Assembly (NCBI RefSeq): GCF_029338355.1
Contig: NZ_CP119802.1
Coordinates: forward strand, 2,583,547 to 2,647,546
Direction of reading: 5' to 3'
DNA length: 64,000 bases
Origin: Halosegnis marinus
Lineage (GTDB): Archaea > Halobacteriota > Halobacteria > Halobacteriales > Haloarculaceae
Of this stretch, positions 15,763 to 24,678 are shown piece after piece (positions within the stretch are counted from its first letter, which is position 1; every line of letters starts with the position of its first letter). The notes below the pieces were generated by a model. It was given only the letters and a program-made list of their open reading frames with translations, had not been told where the DNA came from and made no database searches. Made by a program: the position numbers and the translations under genes.

Positions 15763-16766
15763 TCAGTCGTCGCTCGGCTCGCCGCCGTCCGCGGCGACGG
15801 TTTCGCCCTCCTCCTGGCGCTGTGCGAGCTCCTTCTCCCAGCGGACGCGGAGCACGTTCCCGTACATCGACAGCACGATGCCGACGAACAGCACGAAGAC
15901 GCCGATGTTGATGCCGATGGTCATCAGCAGCGAGGTCGGTCCCCCGCCGATGACGAGTTCGCGCGGCACCGGATACCCTCGTCGAAGATACTCCCGACGA
16001 GGAACGACACGATGCCGATGACGGTCAACACCCCCATCACGGTCGTGACCCAGTGCCACGACGGCGACAGTTCGAGCTTCTCGATGCCCCACTCGCCGTT
16101 GCCGGAGTGGTCCTCCGGAATCATGCTCCGGGGGATGAACGCCTTCGGCTCCAGCGGGTAGAACGCGGGGTGGAAGCCGTGCTCGAAGATGTGGAACATT
16201 ATCCCCATCACCATGATGACGCCGAGCAGGCCGTGGAAGACGACGAACGCCATCGCGGCCGTCCGGGTGGCGTACACCTCCATCACGCCGGTCTTCGACC
16301 AGATGAGCAGCCCCGAGATGGACAGGAGCGTCAGCTCGACGCTGAAGATGTAGACGACGCCCTTCCCGATGTAGGTGAGCAGCGGGACCTCGTCGGCCTT
16401 CCCGCCCGCGAACTGCAGGGCGTTCGGGTGGCGCTCGTCGGCGCGCCCCAGCATGAACTTCACGTCCTGTATCATCGCCTCGATGTCCTCCCGGGTGAGG
16501 AGTATCTCCCGGAAGTTCGAGCGGCCGGTCGGGGTGATGACCATGAGCACGATCCAGAAGACGATGAGCGCGATGAGGCCCGCGCCGGCCACGCGGTGGA
16601 CGGCGGCGACGCCCGCGGTGCCGCCCATCAGCTCGGCGAGCCACCACAGCTCGTCGTTGAACATGATGCCGTAGCCGGTGAAGAAGAGGATGAACACGTC
16701 CAGCCCCAGCAGGGCGTGGAACGTCGTCGTCATCCGGGTGAACTTCCCGTGGTCGAGGCTCGTCAT
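15763..16766 (-). CDS. Formate dehydrogenase cytochrome b subunit (FdnI-like), frameshifted in this sequence
   Basis: Repaired product 334 residues. The first frame gives four transmembrane helices with His candidates for heme b (FHALLGLD, VHRVAGAG, FHGLLGV, FHIFEHGFHP). It breaks after GSIFDEG, and the second frame continues YPVPRELVIGGG with one more helix and a charged tail. One base is missing in the CCC run at 15976-15978. The subunit would anchor the Tat-exported dehydrogenase and pass electrons to quinone. ATGA overlap with the preceding gene; last of four. Confidence 0.8.
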
Positions 16767-17152
16767 CGGTCCTCACCTCCCTCGACCTCGCCGCCGTCGG
16801 CGACCACGTCGCCGGCGTCGGCCTGCTCGCCGGGCTGGCGCATCCGCGCCGCGATGCGGCGGAACGCCGACCAGTGGAGGAACACCATGAACAGGATGAA
16901 CACGCCCATCAGGACGTCGGCCGCGTGAATGAGCGCGATGAGGAAGTCCAGTTCGGCGATGGTGTTGCCCTCGACCCAGTCCGTGCCGACGCCGCCGCCC
17001 GCGACGGTCGGGCCGACCCGGAACAGCGTCTCGTAGAACGGCCCGAAGCCGCTCGCCCACCAGATGCTCCCCAGCGCCGCGGCGACGCCGACGACGGCGG
17101 AGACGAGGATGGACAGGCCGCCGTAGCTACGGGTCTCGGGGAGTTCGCTCAC
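16763..17152 (-). CDS. Small membrane subunit of the formate dehydrogenase operon, function unknown
   Basis: 129 residues, two hydrophobic segments (about 12-35 and 73-97) and an acidic tail. It sits between the iron-sulfur and cytochrome b genes with ATGA overlaps on both sides. It is therefore very likely a structural or assembly part of the membrane module. FdnI-type complexes of bacteria lack it. The His in LIHAADVLMG could be a heme ligand, but that is only a guess. Confidence 0.65.
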   Translation of the reverse strand: MSELPETRSYGGLSILVSAVVGVAAALGSIWWASGFGPFYETLFRVGPTVAGGGVGTDWVEGNTIAELDFLIALIHAADVLMGVFILFMVFLHWSAFRRIAARMRQPGEQADAGDVVADGGEVEGGEDR

Positions 17153-17820
17153 GAGAACTCACCGGCCTCCTCGCCGAAGATTATCTCCATCGCCTGGTCG
17201 TTGAAGAACGGCGCGGAGCCGCGCTTCTCCATCTCGTCGGCGATCTCGGCCGCGTCGCCGACGAGGATAGCGTCGGTCGCGCACTCCTCGGCGCAGGCCG
17301 GCCCCTTGCCGACGTGCTGGCGCTCCTCGCACATCGTACACTTGTCCATCGTGCCGCCGGTGCCGAACACCTGTGCCGAGCCGTCGTTCGAGTCGGGGAA
17401 CTGCGGCGCCCCGAACGGACACGCGGAGAGGCAGTACTGACAGCCGATACAGAGGTCGTCGCGGACCTCGACGAAGCCGTTCTCCTTCTTGATCAGCGAG
17501 TCCACCGGACACACCGAGACGCACGGCGCGTTCTCGCAGTGGTAACACTGCATCGGAATGGACGTCTCGCCCGGGCTCGCACCCTCCGCGAGCGCCTGTG
17601 AGCTCCGGTGGTTGAACCCCTCGTCCGCCTCCTGTCCCTCCAGCATCGTCGAGATGCTGATGCGCTGTTCCTGCGGGCCGACGTCCCACGTCCGCTTGCA
17701 CGCCACGACACAGCCGCCGCAGTCGATGCACGCTTCCACGTCGGGGAAGATACGCGCTCCCTCCCCGACGTTCATGACGCCCTGGCCCAGGACCTCTCTG
17801 TTTTGTTCGTTTGTAGACAT
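17149..17820 (-). CDS. Formate dehydrogenase iron-sulfur (beta) subunit, four [4Fe-4S] clusters
   Basis: 223 residues. Cysteine groups CIDCGGCVVAC, CYHCENAPCVSVCP, CIGCQYCLSACP and CTMCEERQ...CAEEC give four ferredoxin-type clusters, as in FdnH/NrfC-like subunits. It carries electrons from the molybdenum subunit to cytochrome b. Unlike FdnH it has no C-terminal membrane helix; the 129-residue neighbour may replace that anchor. No signal peptide, so it should be co-exported with the Tat-tagged alpha subunit. Confidence 0.88.
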   Translation of the reverse strand: MSTNEQNREVLGQGVMNVGEGARIFPDVEACIDCGGCVVACKRTWDVGPQEQRISISTMLEGQEADEGFNHRSSQALAEGASPGETSIPMQCYHCENAPCVSVCPVDSLIKKENGFVEVRDDLCIGCQYCLSACPFGAPQFPDSNDGSAQVFGTGGTMDKCTMCEERQHVGKGPACAEECATDAILVGDAAEIADEMEKRGSAPFFNDQAMEIIFGEEAGEFS

Positions 17821-20800
17821 TATTGCACCGTCTCGGAGTCACGGACATCGAAGTCCTTCTGGAGACCGATGCCGTCCCGGTCCTGCGGGAAGTCGATGAC
17901 CTCCATGTTCAGTTCCTCCATGCGCTGTTCCGTGGCCGGCTCCAGCCGGACCATCGATACCTTCGTCTCCTGCATCTGCGTCTCCACGTCGTAGCCGCGC
18001 GACGTGATGGCGTTCACGGAGTCGCCGATGGCGTACGGGACCGTCCCCTCGGGGTAGCGGTCCTCCAGGCTCTGTCCCTTGAAGACGCCGCCCCAGTGGA
18101 AGGGGAGGAACGTCTCGCTGTCGTTCGGGCGGTCCGTCACCCGCGCCTTCACGAGGATGGACCCGCGGTCCGTCGACGACACGATGAGCATGTCGCCGCC
18201 GTCCACGTCGAGGTCCTCGGCCGTCGCCGGCGTTATCTCCGCGTACATGTGCGGCTGGAGGTCGGCGGTCATCTCGTTCGACCGCGTCTCCGAGCCGCCG
18301 CCCTGGTGTTCCACCTGCCGGCCGGTGGTCATGATGGTGTTGAGCCCCTGGTCGGCCACCTTCTGCATCGCGTCCTCCTGGGTGACCGAGTTGTTCTGGT
18401 CGAACCGGTAGAAGTTCTTCTGCTGGCCGTTCGCGGGCCACTGCTCCACCAGGTCCGGCCGCGGGCTCTCGATGGGTTCGCGGTGGACGGGGACGGTGTC
18501 GATGAAGTTCCACACCGTCGCCCGCGCCCGGCCGCGCCCCGTCGGCGCGTCGGGCTGTTTGTAGTCGTACTGTTCCCACCACTCCAGCGACTCCTCGACG
18601 TTCATGCCGGGCTGGACCACGTGCTCCTCCATCCCCCGGCTGACGAGTTCCTGCGCCAGCGTGTACACGGACTCGTTCGGGTCGAGCGCGTACTGGTAGG
18701 GGAGCGAGAGCGCGTCCGGGTTGGTGAGGTCCTCGGGGAGGACCGTCTTCCAGCCGGGGTACTCCGGGACGCCGTTGATGACGCCCTGGTAGTCGCTCTC
18801 CCAGTTCTCCGGGACGAGTTCGTCGCGCAGGAGGTTCGTCCCCTCCTCGACGCCCTTCGCGTCGACGGTGTCCTGCATCGGGTACGGCTTGTCCGTGTTC
18901 ATGCCGTCCCAGTCGTCCGGGGTCGGGGCCTGCGTGCCCCAGCGTGCGCGGAAGTCCTGCCCGCCGTTGCGCGGGTCCATGTCGTCGTTCCAGATGATGG
19001 GCGTGCCGGGATGGCCCTCGCCCCAGCAGGGCCACGGCAGCCCCCAGAACTCGTCGGACACCGGCAAGCCCTGTTCCTCGGCCTTCAGCGTCTCCGTCGA
19101 GAACGCGTAGTCGTAGTCGAGGTGCTGTTGGAGCCGTTCGGGGCTCTGGATGTAGCCGATGGTCCGCAGGCCGATGTTTATCTCGCGGATGACCTCCTCG
19201 TAGGTGGACTTCCCGTTGTGGATGTTCGGGCCGGAGCCCCAGTCGAAGTGGGCGCCGAGGCCGTCCCAGTAGTCATACTCGCCGAGTTTCGCGGCGAGTT
19301 CCTGGATGATCCGCAGGTCGGGCCGGGAGTTGTGCGACGGCGGCCGCACCGGCTCCGACCACTGGATGGAGCGGTGCGAGTTCGTCAGCGAGCGGTAGTG
19401 CTCGTACTGGCTCGACGCCGGCAGGATGATGACGCCGTCGTCGCGGTCCGGCAGCACGGACGCGACGGACGGGAACACGTCCACGACGACCAGCAGGTCG
19501 AGGTTCTGCATCGCCTGCTGCATCTTCCCCATCTCGGAGATGGAGTTCGCGGAGTGGCCCCAGAAGAACGCCGCACGGAGGTCGTTCTCCTGGTACAGCG
19601 GCGTCTCGTTGAGCCGCTCGGACTGCGGGAGCGCTCCCTCGAACCAGCGGGCGACCGTGAGCCCGTTCTGGAACATGAGCGAGCGGTCCATCGCGCTCGC
19701 GTCGGCGGCCCCGCCCTGTTCCGTCCAGACGTCCTGGGGCATCGTCGAGAAGCGGTCGTACAGCGTGTCGAAGTCCGTCGACCCGCTCGTGAACGGGCTC
19801 TGGTTCCACACGTCGGCCCAGTACTCCCACGAGCCGCGCGAGCCGACGCCGTAGTAGCCGGGCAGGATGTGGCTCGCGACCGCGAGGTCGGTCGCCCCCT
19901 GGACGTTGGCGTGGCCGCGCATGACCTGCAGGCCGCCGCCCGAGCGCGCCGCGGAGCCGCTACCGAGCGACAGCGCCGCGTACGAGCGGATGTTCTGCGT
20001 CCCGTTGTTGTGCTGGGTGCCGCCCATCGCCCACTCGATCTGGACGCTGGGCTTGGCCTCGATTATCATGTCCCCGAGCTGCTGGATCTCCTCGACGCTC
20101 ATCCAGGTGATGTCGGCGACGGTATCGAGGTCGTAGCGGTCCAGCTCGGAGGCGAGGTCCTCCCACGCGAAGACGCGCTCGTCGAGCATCTCGCGGTCGA
20201 GCTCGTCCTGCTCGCGCAGGTAGCGGATGAGCCCCATCATGAGGGCCACGTCCGTCCCCGGGCGCATGCGGAAGAACTCGTCCGCGTGGGCCGCGGTCTT
20301 GGTGAACCGCGGGTCCACGCAGGCGATCTTCCCGCCGCGCTTCTGGCCCTCCAGGATGTGCTGCATCGCGATGGGGTGGGCTTCGGCCGGGTTCTGCCCG
20401 ATGATGACGTTGAGGTCGAAGTTCCGGTAGTCGTTGATGGTGTTCGTCATCGCGCCGTAACCCCACGTGTTGGCGAGGCCGGCGACCGTCGTGGAGTGGC
20501 AGATACGCGCCTGGTGGTCCACGTTGTTGGTGCCGAACATCGAGGCGAACTTCCGGAACGCGTACGCCTCCTCGTTGGAGTGGTGGGCGCTGCCGAGCCA
20601 CATCGTCGCGTCGGGGCCGTCCTCCTCGACGATGGTGTTCAGCTCCGAGGCGATGTGGTCGTACGCCTCGTTCCACGAGATCTTCCGCCACTCCCCGTCC
20701 ACCTTCTGGAGCGGGTGCTTCAGCCGGCGTTCGGAGTGTTCGGACGAGAAGATGCCCGCCCCCTTCGAGCAGAGCGAGCCGTTGTTTATCGGGTTCTCGT

Positions 20801-21044
20801 GCCACGGCTCCTGGCCGACGAACGCGTTGCCCTCGCGTTCGCCGCGGAAGCCGCAGCCGACCGCACAGTAGTTACAGACTGTCTTCGTCAGTTCCCCTTC
20901 GTCGTCGGTGCCGTCGGTCTCGCCGTCGCTCTGGGCCAGCGCGTGGCCTGCCGTCCCCCCGCCGAGGGCCAGCCCGCCCGCCAGTGCGCTCGCCTTCATG
21001 AACGAACGTCGGTCGAGATCGAGTGAGACCGGTTCCGCGCTCAT
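17820..21044 (-). CDS. Formate dehydrogenase-N type molybdopterin alpha subunit, Tat-exported, Cys form
   Basis: 1074 residues. Tat signal DRRSFMKASALAGG (11-24) with cleavage near HALAQS. [4Fe-4S] ligands Cys57, 60, 64 and 92; LCSKG follows. NVDHQARICHSTTVAGL aligns with the Sec/His motif of E. coli FdnG, with Cys182 in place of selenocysteine. Binds bis-molybdopterin guanine dinucleotide and should oxidise formate outside the membrane. A related Mo oxidoreductase cannot be excluded, but the R-I-C-H-S/T context favours formate dehydrogenase. First gene of a four-gene operon (TAATG junction to beta). A four-codon mini-ORF precedes it. Confidence 0.87.
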   Translation of the reverse strand: MSAEPVSLDLDRRSFMKASALAGGLALGGGTAGHALAQSDGETDGTDDEGELTKTVCNYCAVGCGFRGEREGNAFVGQEPWHENPINNGSLCSKGAGIFSSEHSERRLKHPLQKVDGEWRKISWNEAYDHIASELNTIVEEDGPDATMWLGSAHHSNEEAYAFRKFASMFGTNNVDHQARICHSTTVAGLANTWGYGAMTNTINDYRNFDLNVIIGQNPAEAHPIAMQHILEGQKRGGKIACVDPRFTKTAAHADEFFRMRPGTDVALMMGLIRYLREQDELDREMLDERVFAWEDLASELDRYDLDTVADITWMSVEEIQQLGDMIIEAKPSVQIEWAMGGTQHNNGTQNIRSYAALSLGSGSAARSGGGLQVMRGHANVQGATDLAVASHILPGYYGVGSRGSWEYWADVWNQSPFTSGSTDFDTLYDRFSTMPQDVWTEQGGAADASAMDRSLMFQNGLTVARWFEGALPQSERLNETPLYQENDLRAAFFWGHSANSISEMGKMQQAMQNLDLLVVVDVFPSVASVLPDRDDGVIILPASSQYEHYRSLTNSHRSIQWSEPVRPPSHNSRPDLRIIQELAAKLGEYDYWDGLGAHFDWGSGPNIHNGKSTYEEVIREINIGLRTIGYIQSPERLQQHLDYDYAFSTETLKAEEQGLPVSDEFWGLPWPCWGEGHPGTPIIWNDDMDPRNGGQDFRARWGTQAPTPDDWDGMNTDKPYPMQDTVDAKGVEEGTNLLRDELVPENWESDYQGVINGVPEYPGWKTVLPEDLTNPDALSLPYQYALDPNESVYTLAQELVSRGMEEHVVQPGMNVEESLEWWEQYDYKQPDAPTGRGRARATVWNFIDTVPVHREPIESPRPDLVEQWPANGQQKNFYRFDQNNSVTQEDAMQKVADQGLNTIMTTGRQVEHQGGGSETRSNEMTADLQPHMYAEITPATAEDLDVDGGDMLIVSSTDRGSILVKARVTDRPNDSETFLPFHWGGVFKGQSLEDRYPEGTVPYAIGDSVNAITSRGYDVETQMQETKVSMVRLEPATEQRMEELNMEVIDFPQDRDGIGLQKDFDVRDSETVQ

Positions 21045-21055
21045 TGTGTTTCCAT
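21041..21055 (-). other. Candidate mini-ORF (4 aa) overlapping the formate dehydrogenase start
   Basis: ATG GAA ACA CAA TGA encodes METQ; its stop overlaps the dehydrogenase ATG in ATGA (21041-21044). A TATA-like AAAACTAGAAC (minus strand, 21083-21093) is about 30 nt before this ATG, so the mini-ORF would be at or near the RNA 5' end. Confidence 0.3.
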
Positions 21056-21232
21056 GGTTTCCCTGACCGTTCTTCGTAGACGGTTCTAGTTTTGGTGTGA
21101 TACCAACTCACAAAAAGTTGTACCCCATCTTAAAGAATAATTACATAAATACATTTAACCAGACCTGTTCGGGAGGACGCGATGGGCCGGTGGCCCCGAA
21201 ACCGATATGGGGGGCCCGCCGATTCGACGGGT
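21045..21232. promoter_or_regulatory. A+T-rich divergent promoter region between formate dehydrogenase and HdrA-like gene
   Basis: 188 bp. The centre (about 21085-21160) is strikingly A/T-rich for this genome. It holds a minus-strand box near 21083-21093, the inverted repeat CAACT-N7-AGTTG at 21104-21120, and a plus-strand ATTTAA at 21153-21158. The plus box predicts an RNA start near 21182. The inverted repeat lies between both promoters and could bind a regulator of both operons; no regulator gene adjoins it. Confidence 0.55.
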
Positions 21233-23347
21233 ATGAACATCGGCGCGTTTGCGTGCTCCTGTGGCGGGTCGTGCGACATCGACCTCGAACGGGCGCGGGA
21301 CGGGGTGCGCGACGTGGACGTCGTCGCCAGTTCGAGCCTCCTGTGTCAGGACGGCCTCGACGCGATGGAACACGTCATCGACCAGTACGACCTCGACCAG
21401 GTGGTCGCGACCGCCACGGACGACGGCTGTAAGAGCCGTATCCGCGAGCGGGCGACCGAGGCGGGGCTCCACCCGGACGCCACCGCGTTCGTCGACCACC
21501 GGGAGGGGAGCGCGTGGGTCCACGACCGCGACGAGGCGACGGACAAGACGGCCCGTGTCATCAACGCGACGGCCGCGGGCGTCCGTGAGGCGAGCGGGGA
21601 GCGGCGCGTCTCCCGGGAGGCCGGCGACCGCGTCGCCGTCGTCGGCGACCCCGAGACGGCCGCCGCGCTCGCGGACACCGCCGACGTGACGCTCGTCGCG
21701 AACGGCCGGGAGTTCGCCGGCGCGGACCTCGACCTCGACGACGTGACGCTCCGCCGGGGCGGCGTCGCCTCCGTCGAGGGCGAGTACGGCGAGTTCACGC
21801 TCTCGCTCCGGTCGCGCGTCACCGCCGACTGCATCTCGTGTATGGAGTGCGTCGAGCGCGGCCCCGACGACATGGTCACCGCCCGCCCGGTGGACATCCA
21901 CCCCGAGGCCCCGCGCGGCGAATGGACCGACTGCTGTCCCACCGACGCCATCGACATGGACGGCGAGACGACGACGCTCGACGCCGACCAGGTCGTGTGG
22001 CCCGGCGCGGACCGTCGCGAACGCGGCGGCCGGATTGGCTTCTACACCACCTCGGACGCCGGAACCGTCGCGGCCGTCGAGTCGCTGCTCGGCGGCGTCG
22101 AGAAGCCGCGGTTCATCGACCTGGAGATGGACGTGTGCGCGTCGGGCGCGTCGAGCCAGCAGGGGTGTACGGAGTGTTCGGACGCGTGCCCGCACGGCGC
22201 GGTCGCGCGGCCGGCCGTGGACGAGGTGGAGATAGACCCCGTGGCGTGTCAGAACTGCGGCGCGTGTACGAGCGCCTGCCCGACCGGCGCGGTGTCGCTC
22301 CGCGAGCCCTCGAACCGACGGCTCGCCCGCGAGGTCGAGGCGCTCGTGGACGAGGACACCGACGACGGCGGTTCGTGGTTCGGCCGCGGCGACGACGGCA
22401 TCGAGACCCCCGTGGTCGCCTTCACCTGCTCCGAGCGGGCGCGCGACCGCCTCCGCGAGTACGGCCGCGCCGCGGCCGCGGGTGCCGAGGGCGGCTACCC
22501 GCCGATACTCCCGGTGTCGGTCAACTGCACGGACACGGTCGGCTCCGCGCACGTCCTCCACGCGCTCGCGGCGGGCGCGGAGGGGGTCGCCATCGTCGGC
22601 TGCGGCGAGTCGTGTCTCCACTCCGGGCCGGACCCGAAGGCCGCGCTCGTCGAGCGGCTGAACCGCGCGACCCGCGACCTCGGCCTCGGCGACCGGACGA
22701 CGTTCCTCGCGCCCGGTCCCGACCCCGCGCGCTTCCGCGAGGAGCTGGAGACGTTCGTCGGCGGCCTCGACCCCTCGCCGGTGCCGCGCGGCGAGCACGA
22801 GGCCACGGGCCGTATCGAGGCCGAGCGGCCGAACCCCGACTTCGACACCCACGGTTGGGCGCTCGAGTCGGTGCGGGCCATCGTCCAACACGCCGAGCCC
22901 GAGCGCGACGTGATACGCGGGCTGACGGCGTTCGGCCGGATGGAGGTGAGCGAGGCCTGTAACCTCACGCCGACCTGTTCGAACCTCTGTCCGACCGACG
23001 CCATCCGCCGGACGACGGACGCGGACCTGGAGTTCAACCACGAGCAGTGCGTCAACTGCGGCCTCTGCGAGCAGGGGTGTCCCGAAACGGCCATCACGAT
23101 GAAGGACGGCCTCGACCTCTCGCTGCTGCCCGAGCGCAACGACGGCGAGGCGTGGCACACGGTCCACGACGGCGAGATGCAGGAGTGCGTCCGCTGCGGC
23201 AAGGCGTTCGCCTCGGCGGGCACCATCGAGAAGGTGCGCGGCGAGGTGGGCGACCGCGTGACCGGCATCGCGCCCGAGGCCGACCACGACATCTTCGAGT
23301 ACTGCGGCGACTGTCGCACTACCCTGCTGTTCGGGGGTGGGAACTGA
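21233..23347 (+). CDS. HdrA-like / polyferredoxin / MvhD-like fusion protein
   Basis: 704 residues. The N-terminal HdrA-like part (ACSCGGSCDIDL, VVASSSLLCQDGL) is followed by a shortened Rossmann-like stretch without GxGxxG. Next come ferredoxin clusters (CISCMEC, CTECSDACP, CQNCGACTSACP), then an MvhD-like domain (VVAFTCSERAR to VAIVGCGESCLHSG, about 390-520). The C-terminus has two more clusters (CSNLCP, CVNCGLCEQGCP) and CGDC. Predicted to shuttle electrons among Fe-S partners. It is divergent from formate dehydrogenase and coupled to torD. An in-frame ATG at 21182 fits the TATA box better and would add 17 residues; 21233 was kept because the domain begins at MNIGAFACSC. Confidence 0.8.
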   Translation: MNIGAFACSCGGSCDIDLERARDGVRDVDVVASSSLLCQDGLDAMEHVIDQYDLDQVVATATDDGCKSRIRERATEAGLHPDATAFVDHREGSAWVHDRDEATDKTARVINATAAGVREASGERRVSREAGDRVAVVGDPETAAALADTADVTLVANGREFAGADLDLDDVTLRRGGVASVEGEYGEFTLSLRSRVTADCISCMECVERGPDDMVTARPVDIHPEAPRGEWTDCCPTDAIDMDGETTTLDADQVVWPGADRRERGGRIGFYTTSDAGTVAAVESLLGGVEKPRFIDLEMDVCASGASSQQGCTECSDACPHGAVARPAVDEVEIDPVACQNCGACTSACPTGAVSLREPSNRRLAREVEALVDEDTDDGGSWFGRGDDGIETPVVAFTCSERARDRLREYGRAAAAGAEGGYPPILPVSVNCTDTVGSAHVLHALAAGAEGVAIVGCGESCLHSGPDPKAALVERLNRATRDLGLGDRTTFLAPGPDPARFREELETFVGGLDPSPVPRGEHEATGRIEAERPNPDFDTHGWALESVRAIVQHAEPERDVIRGLTAFGRMEVSEACNLTPTCSNLCPTDAIRRTTDADLEFNHEQCVNCGLCEQGCPETAITMKDGLDLSLLPERNDGEAWHTVHDGEMQECVRCGKAFASAGTIEKVRGEVGDRVTGIAPEADHDIFEYCGDCRTTLLFGGGN

Positions 23348-23981
23348 TGGACGAACTCGCCGTGTACGACGCCCGACTCACGCTCGTGGACTTCCCCATC
23401 GAGGCGTTCCAGGACGTGCCCGACGAGGCGTTCGTCGAGCGCCTGCTCGGCGGGGAACTCGCCTTCCCCGACGACCCCGTGAACGACCGGCTCGACACCG
23501 GCTTCGAGTACCTCCGGGAGTTCGTCGCGGAGAACGAGGGCGCGACCCCGCGACGGTGGCAGAGGAACTCGCCACCGAGTACAGCCGGCTGTTCACCGCG
23601 CCGCGGCCGCCCGTCCTCCCGCACGAGACCCACTACCGCGAGGACACGGAGTTCATCGGGCAGGGGCTGGCGGACGTGGAGGCCTCGTACTCGGCCGCGG
23701 GCTGGAAGCCCTCCGAGGAGTTCCCCGAGGAGAACGACTTCGTCGCCGTCGAACTCGCGTTCATCCGCCAACTCATCGACCGGCAGCGCGCCGGCCAGGA
23801 GGAGACGTTCGGCTTCGAGCGCGTCTTCCTCGACGAGCACCTGCTCGTCTGGTACGAGGACCTGCTGGAGGCGCTCGTCGCGGAGACGGACGACCCCTTC
23901 TACCTCGCCGCGGCCCACGTCTTCGCGGGGTTCGTGGAGTTCGAGGACGAACTGGTCGCACAGATGGTCGCGGACCGCTAG
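23347..23981 (+). CDS. TorD/DmsD-family molybdoenzyme chaperone, frameshifted in this sequence
   Basis: Repaired product 211 residues. Frame one gives MDELAVYDARLTLVDFPIEAF and breaks after ENEGATP. Frame two resumes ATVAEELATEYSRLF with RPPVLPHETHYRED, FIRQLIDRQ and FLDEHLLVWYEDLLEA, all typical of the helical TorD fold. One C is missing in the CCCC run at 23546-23549. TorD proteins bind the Tat signal of Mo enzymes during cofactor loading, here most likely the formate dehydrogenase. The start overlaps the previous stop by one base. Confidence 0.85.
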
Positions 23982-24193
23982 CGGGCCCGGGCGACGACGA
24001 GGAAGGCCGCGGCGACCCCGACACCCGCCAGCGCGAGGACGATATCGACGCTCCGGCGGGTGAATCGCTCGAAGGCCAGCAGGCTCTCCCACGAGCCGTT
24101 CAGTTCGGCGGCGACGCCCGCGGCGCCCACCGCGCCGACGGCGACGACGAGCAGCACGAAGACCGCCAGCGCGACGGTCTCGAACCTACCCAC
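23978..24193 (-). CDS. Small two-helix membrane protein, function unknown
   Basis: 71 residues: MGRFETVALAVFVLLVVAVG opens the first helix, and VDIVLALAGVGVAAAFLVV forms the second. Third of three overlapping small membrane genes read toward torD; its end overlaps torD by four bases. No known family recognised. Confidence 0.6.
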   Translation of the reverse strand: MGRFETVALAVFVLLVVAVGAVGAAGVAAELNGSWESLLAFERFTRRSVDIVLALAGVGVAAAFLVVARAR

Positions 24194-24458
24194 GGACCCA
24201 CCACCGGCCGACGACCGAGACGGCGAACAGCGGCACCAGCGCCGCGAGCAGGTACGAGACGAAGACGGCCATGTAGCTCACGGTCGACTGGAGGTGTATC
24301 TGCCAGTGCCACGTCCCCTTCAGCGCCGCGATGACCGCCACGGTCCCGACGACGAGCAGCGAGAGGACGACGAGCGCGGTCAACACGTAGACGGCGGTGT
24401 GGACGCGGGAGAGCACCGACTCGCCGTCCACGCGCGCGGCGACGTCGGCGACGCTCAC
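24186..24458 (-). CDS. Small two-helix membrane protein, function unknown
   Basis: 90 residues from the GTG at 24458 (MSVADVAARVDGESVLSRVH), chosen because it overlaps the upstream stop as GTGA. Two helices (about 25-45 and 63-87) flank the loop LKGTWHWQIHLQSTVS. The paired His and Trp in WHWQIH could touch a cofactor, but that is speculation. Co-transcribed with its neighbours. Confidence 0.6.
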   Translation of the reverse strand: MSVADVAARVDGESVLSRVHTAVYVLTALVVLSLLVVGTVAVIAALKGTWHWQIHLQSTVSYMAVFVSYLLAALVPLFAVSVVGRWWVRG

Positions 24459-24585
24459 CCGAACACCTCCCGGCGGTACACGTCGTAACAGACCGCGAGC
24501 ACCGCGAGGGTCGCCAGCCCCAGTACGAGCCACGACTCCCCCAGCGGCAGGGGAGGTTCGGCCCGGCGTGCAGCGCGAGAGTCAC
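24455..24585 (-). CDS. Single-helix membrane peptide, frameshifted in this sequence
   Basis: Repaired product 43 residues: MTLALHAGPNLPLPLGESWL then one helix and DVYRREVFG. Frame one breaks after AGPNLP; adding one base to the C-run (GGGG on the plus strand, 24550-24553) restores it. GTG start at 24585 with a TATA-like GTTTAG about 27 nt upstream (24610-24616). First gene of the three-gene membrane operon; function unknown. Confidence 0.5.
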
Positions 24586-24678
24586 ACCTTGGTACTAGTG
24601 AACGTTCCGCTAAACAGTTACCCTTCCTGTCAGCGTCCGTTGAAGAACGCTTTTCGCCGGTGCTTCCCATGTGCCGGT

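Noticed and set aside
17823..21026. 1067-codon open frame antisense to the formate dehydrogenase alpha gene
   Set aside because: High G+C third positions keep antisense frames open; its translation is Val/Arg/Leu-rich with no domain, while the minus strand gives a clear molybdoenzyme.
17820..21044. Possible selenocysteine (in-frame TGA) in formate dehydrogenase
   Set aside because: The motif position is an ordinary Cys codon (residue 182) and the frame has no internal stop.
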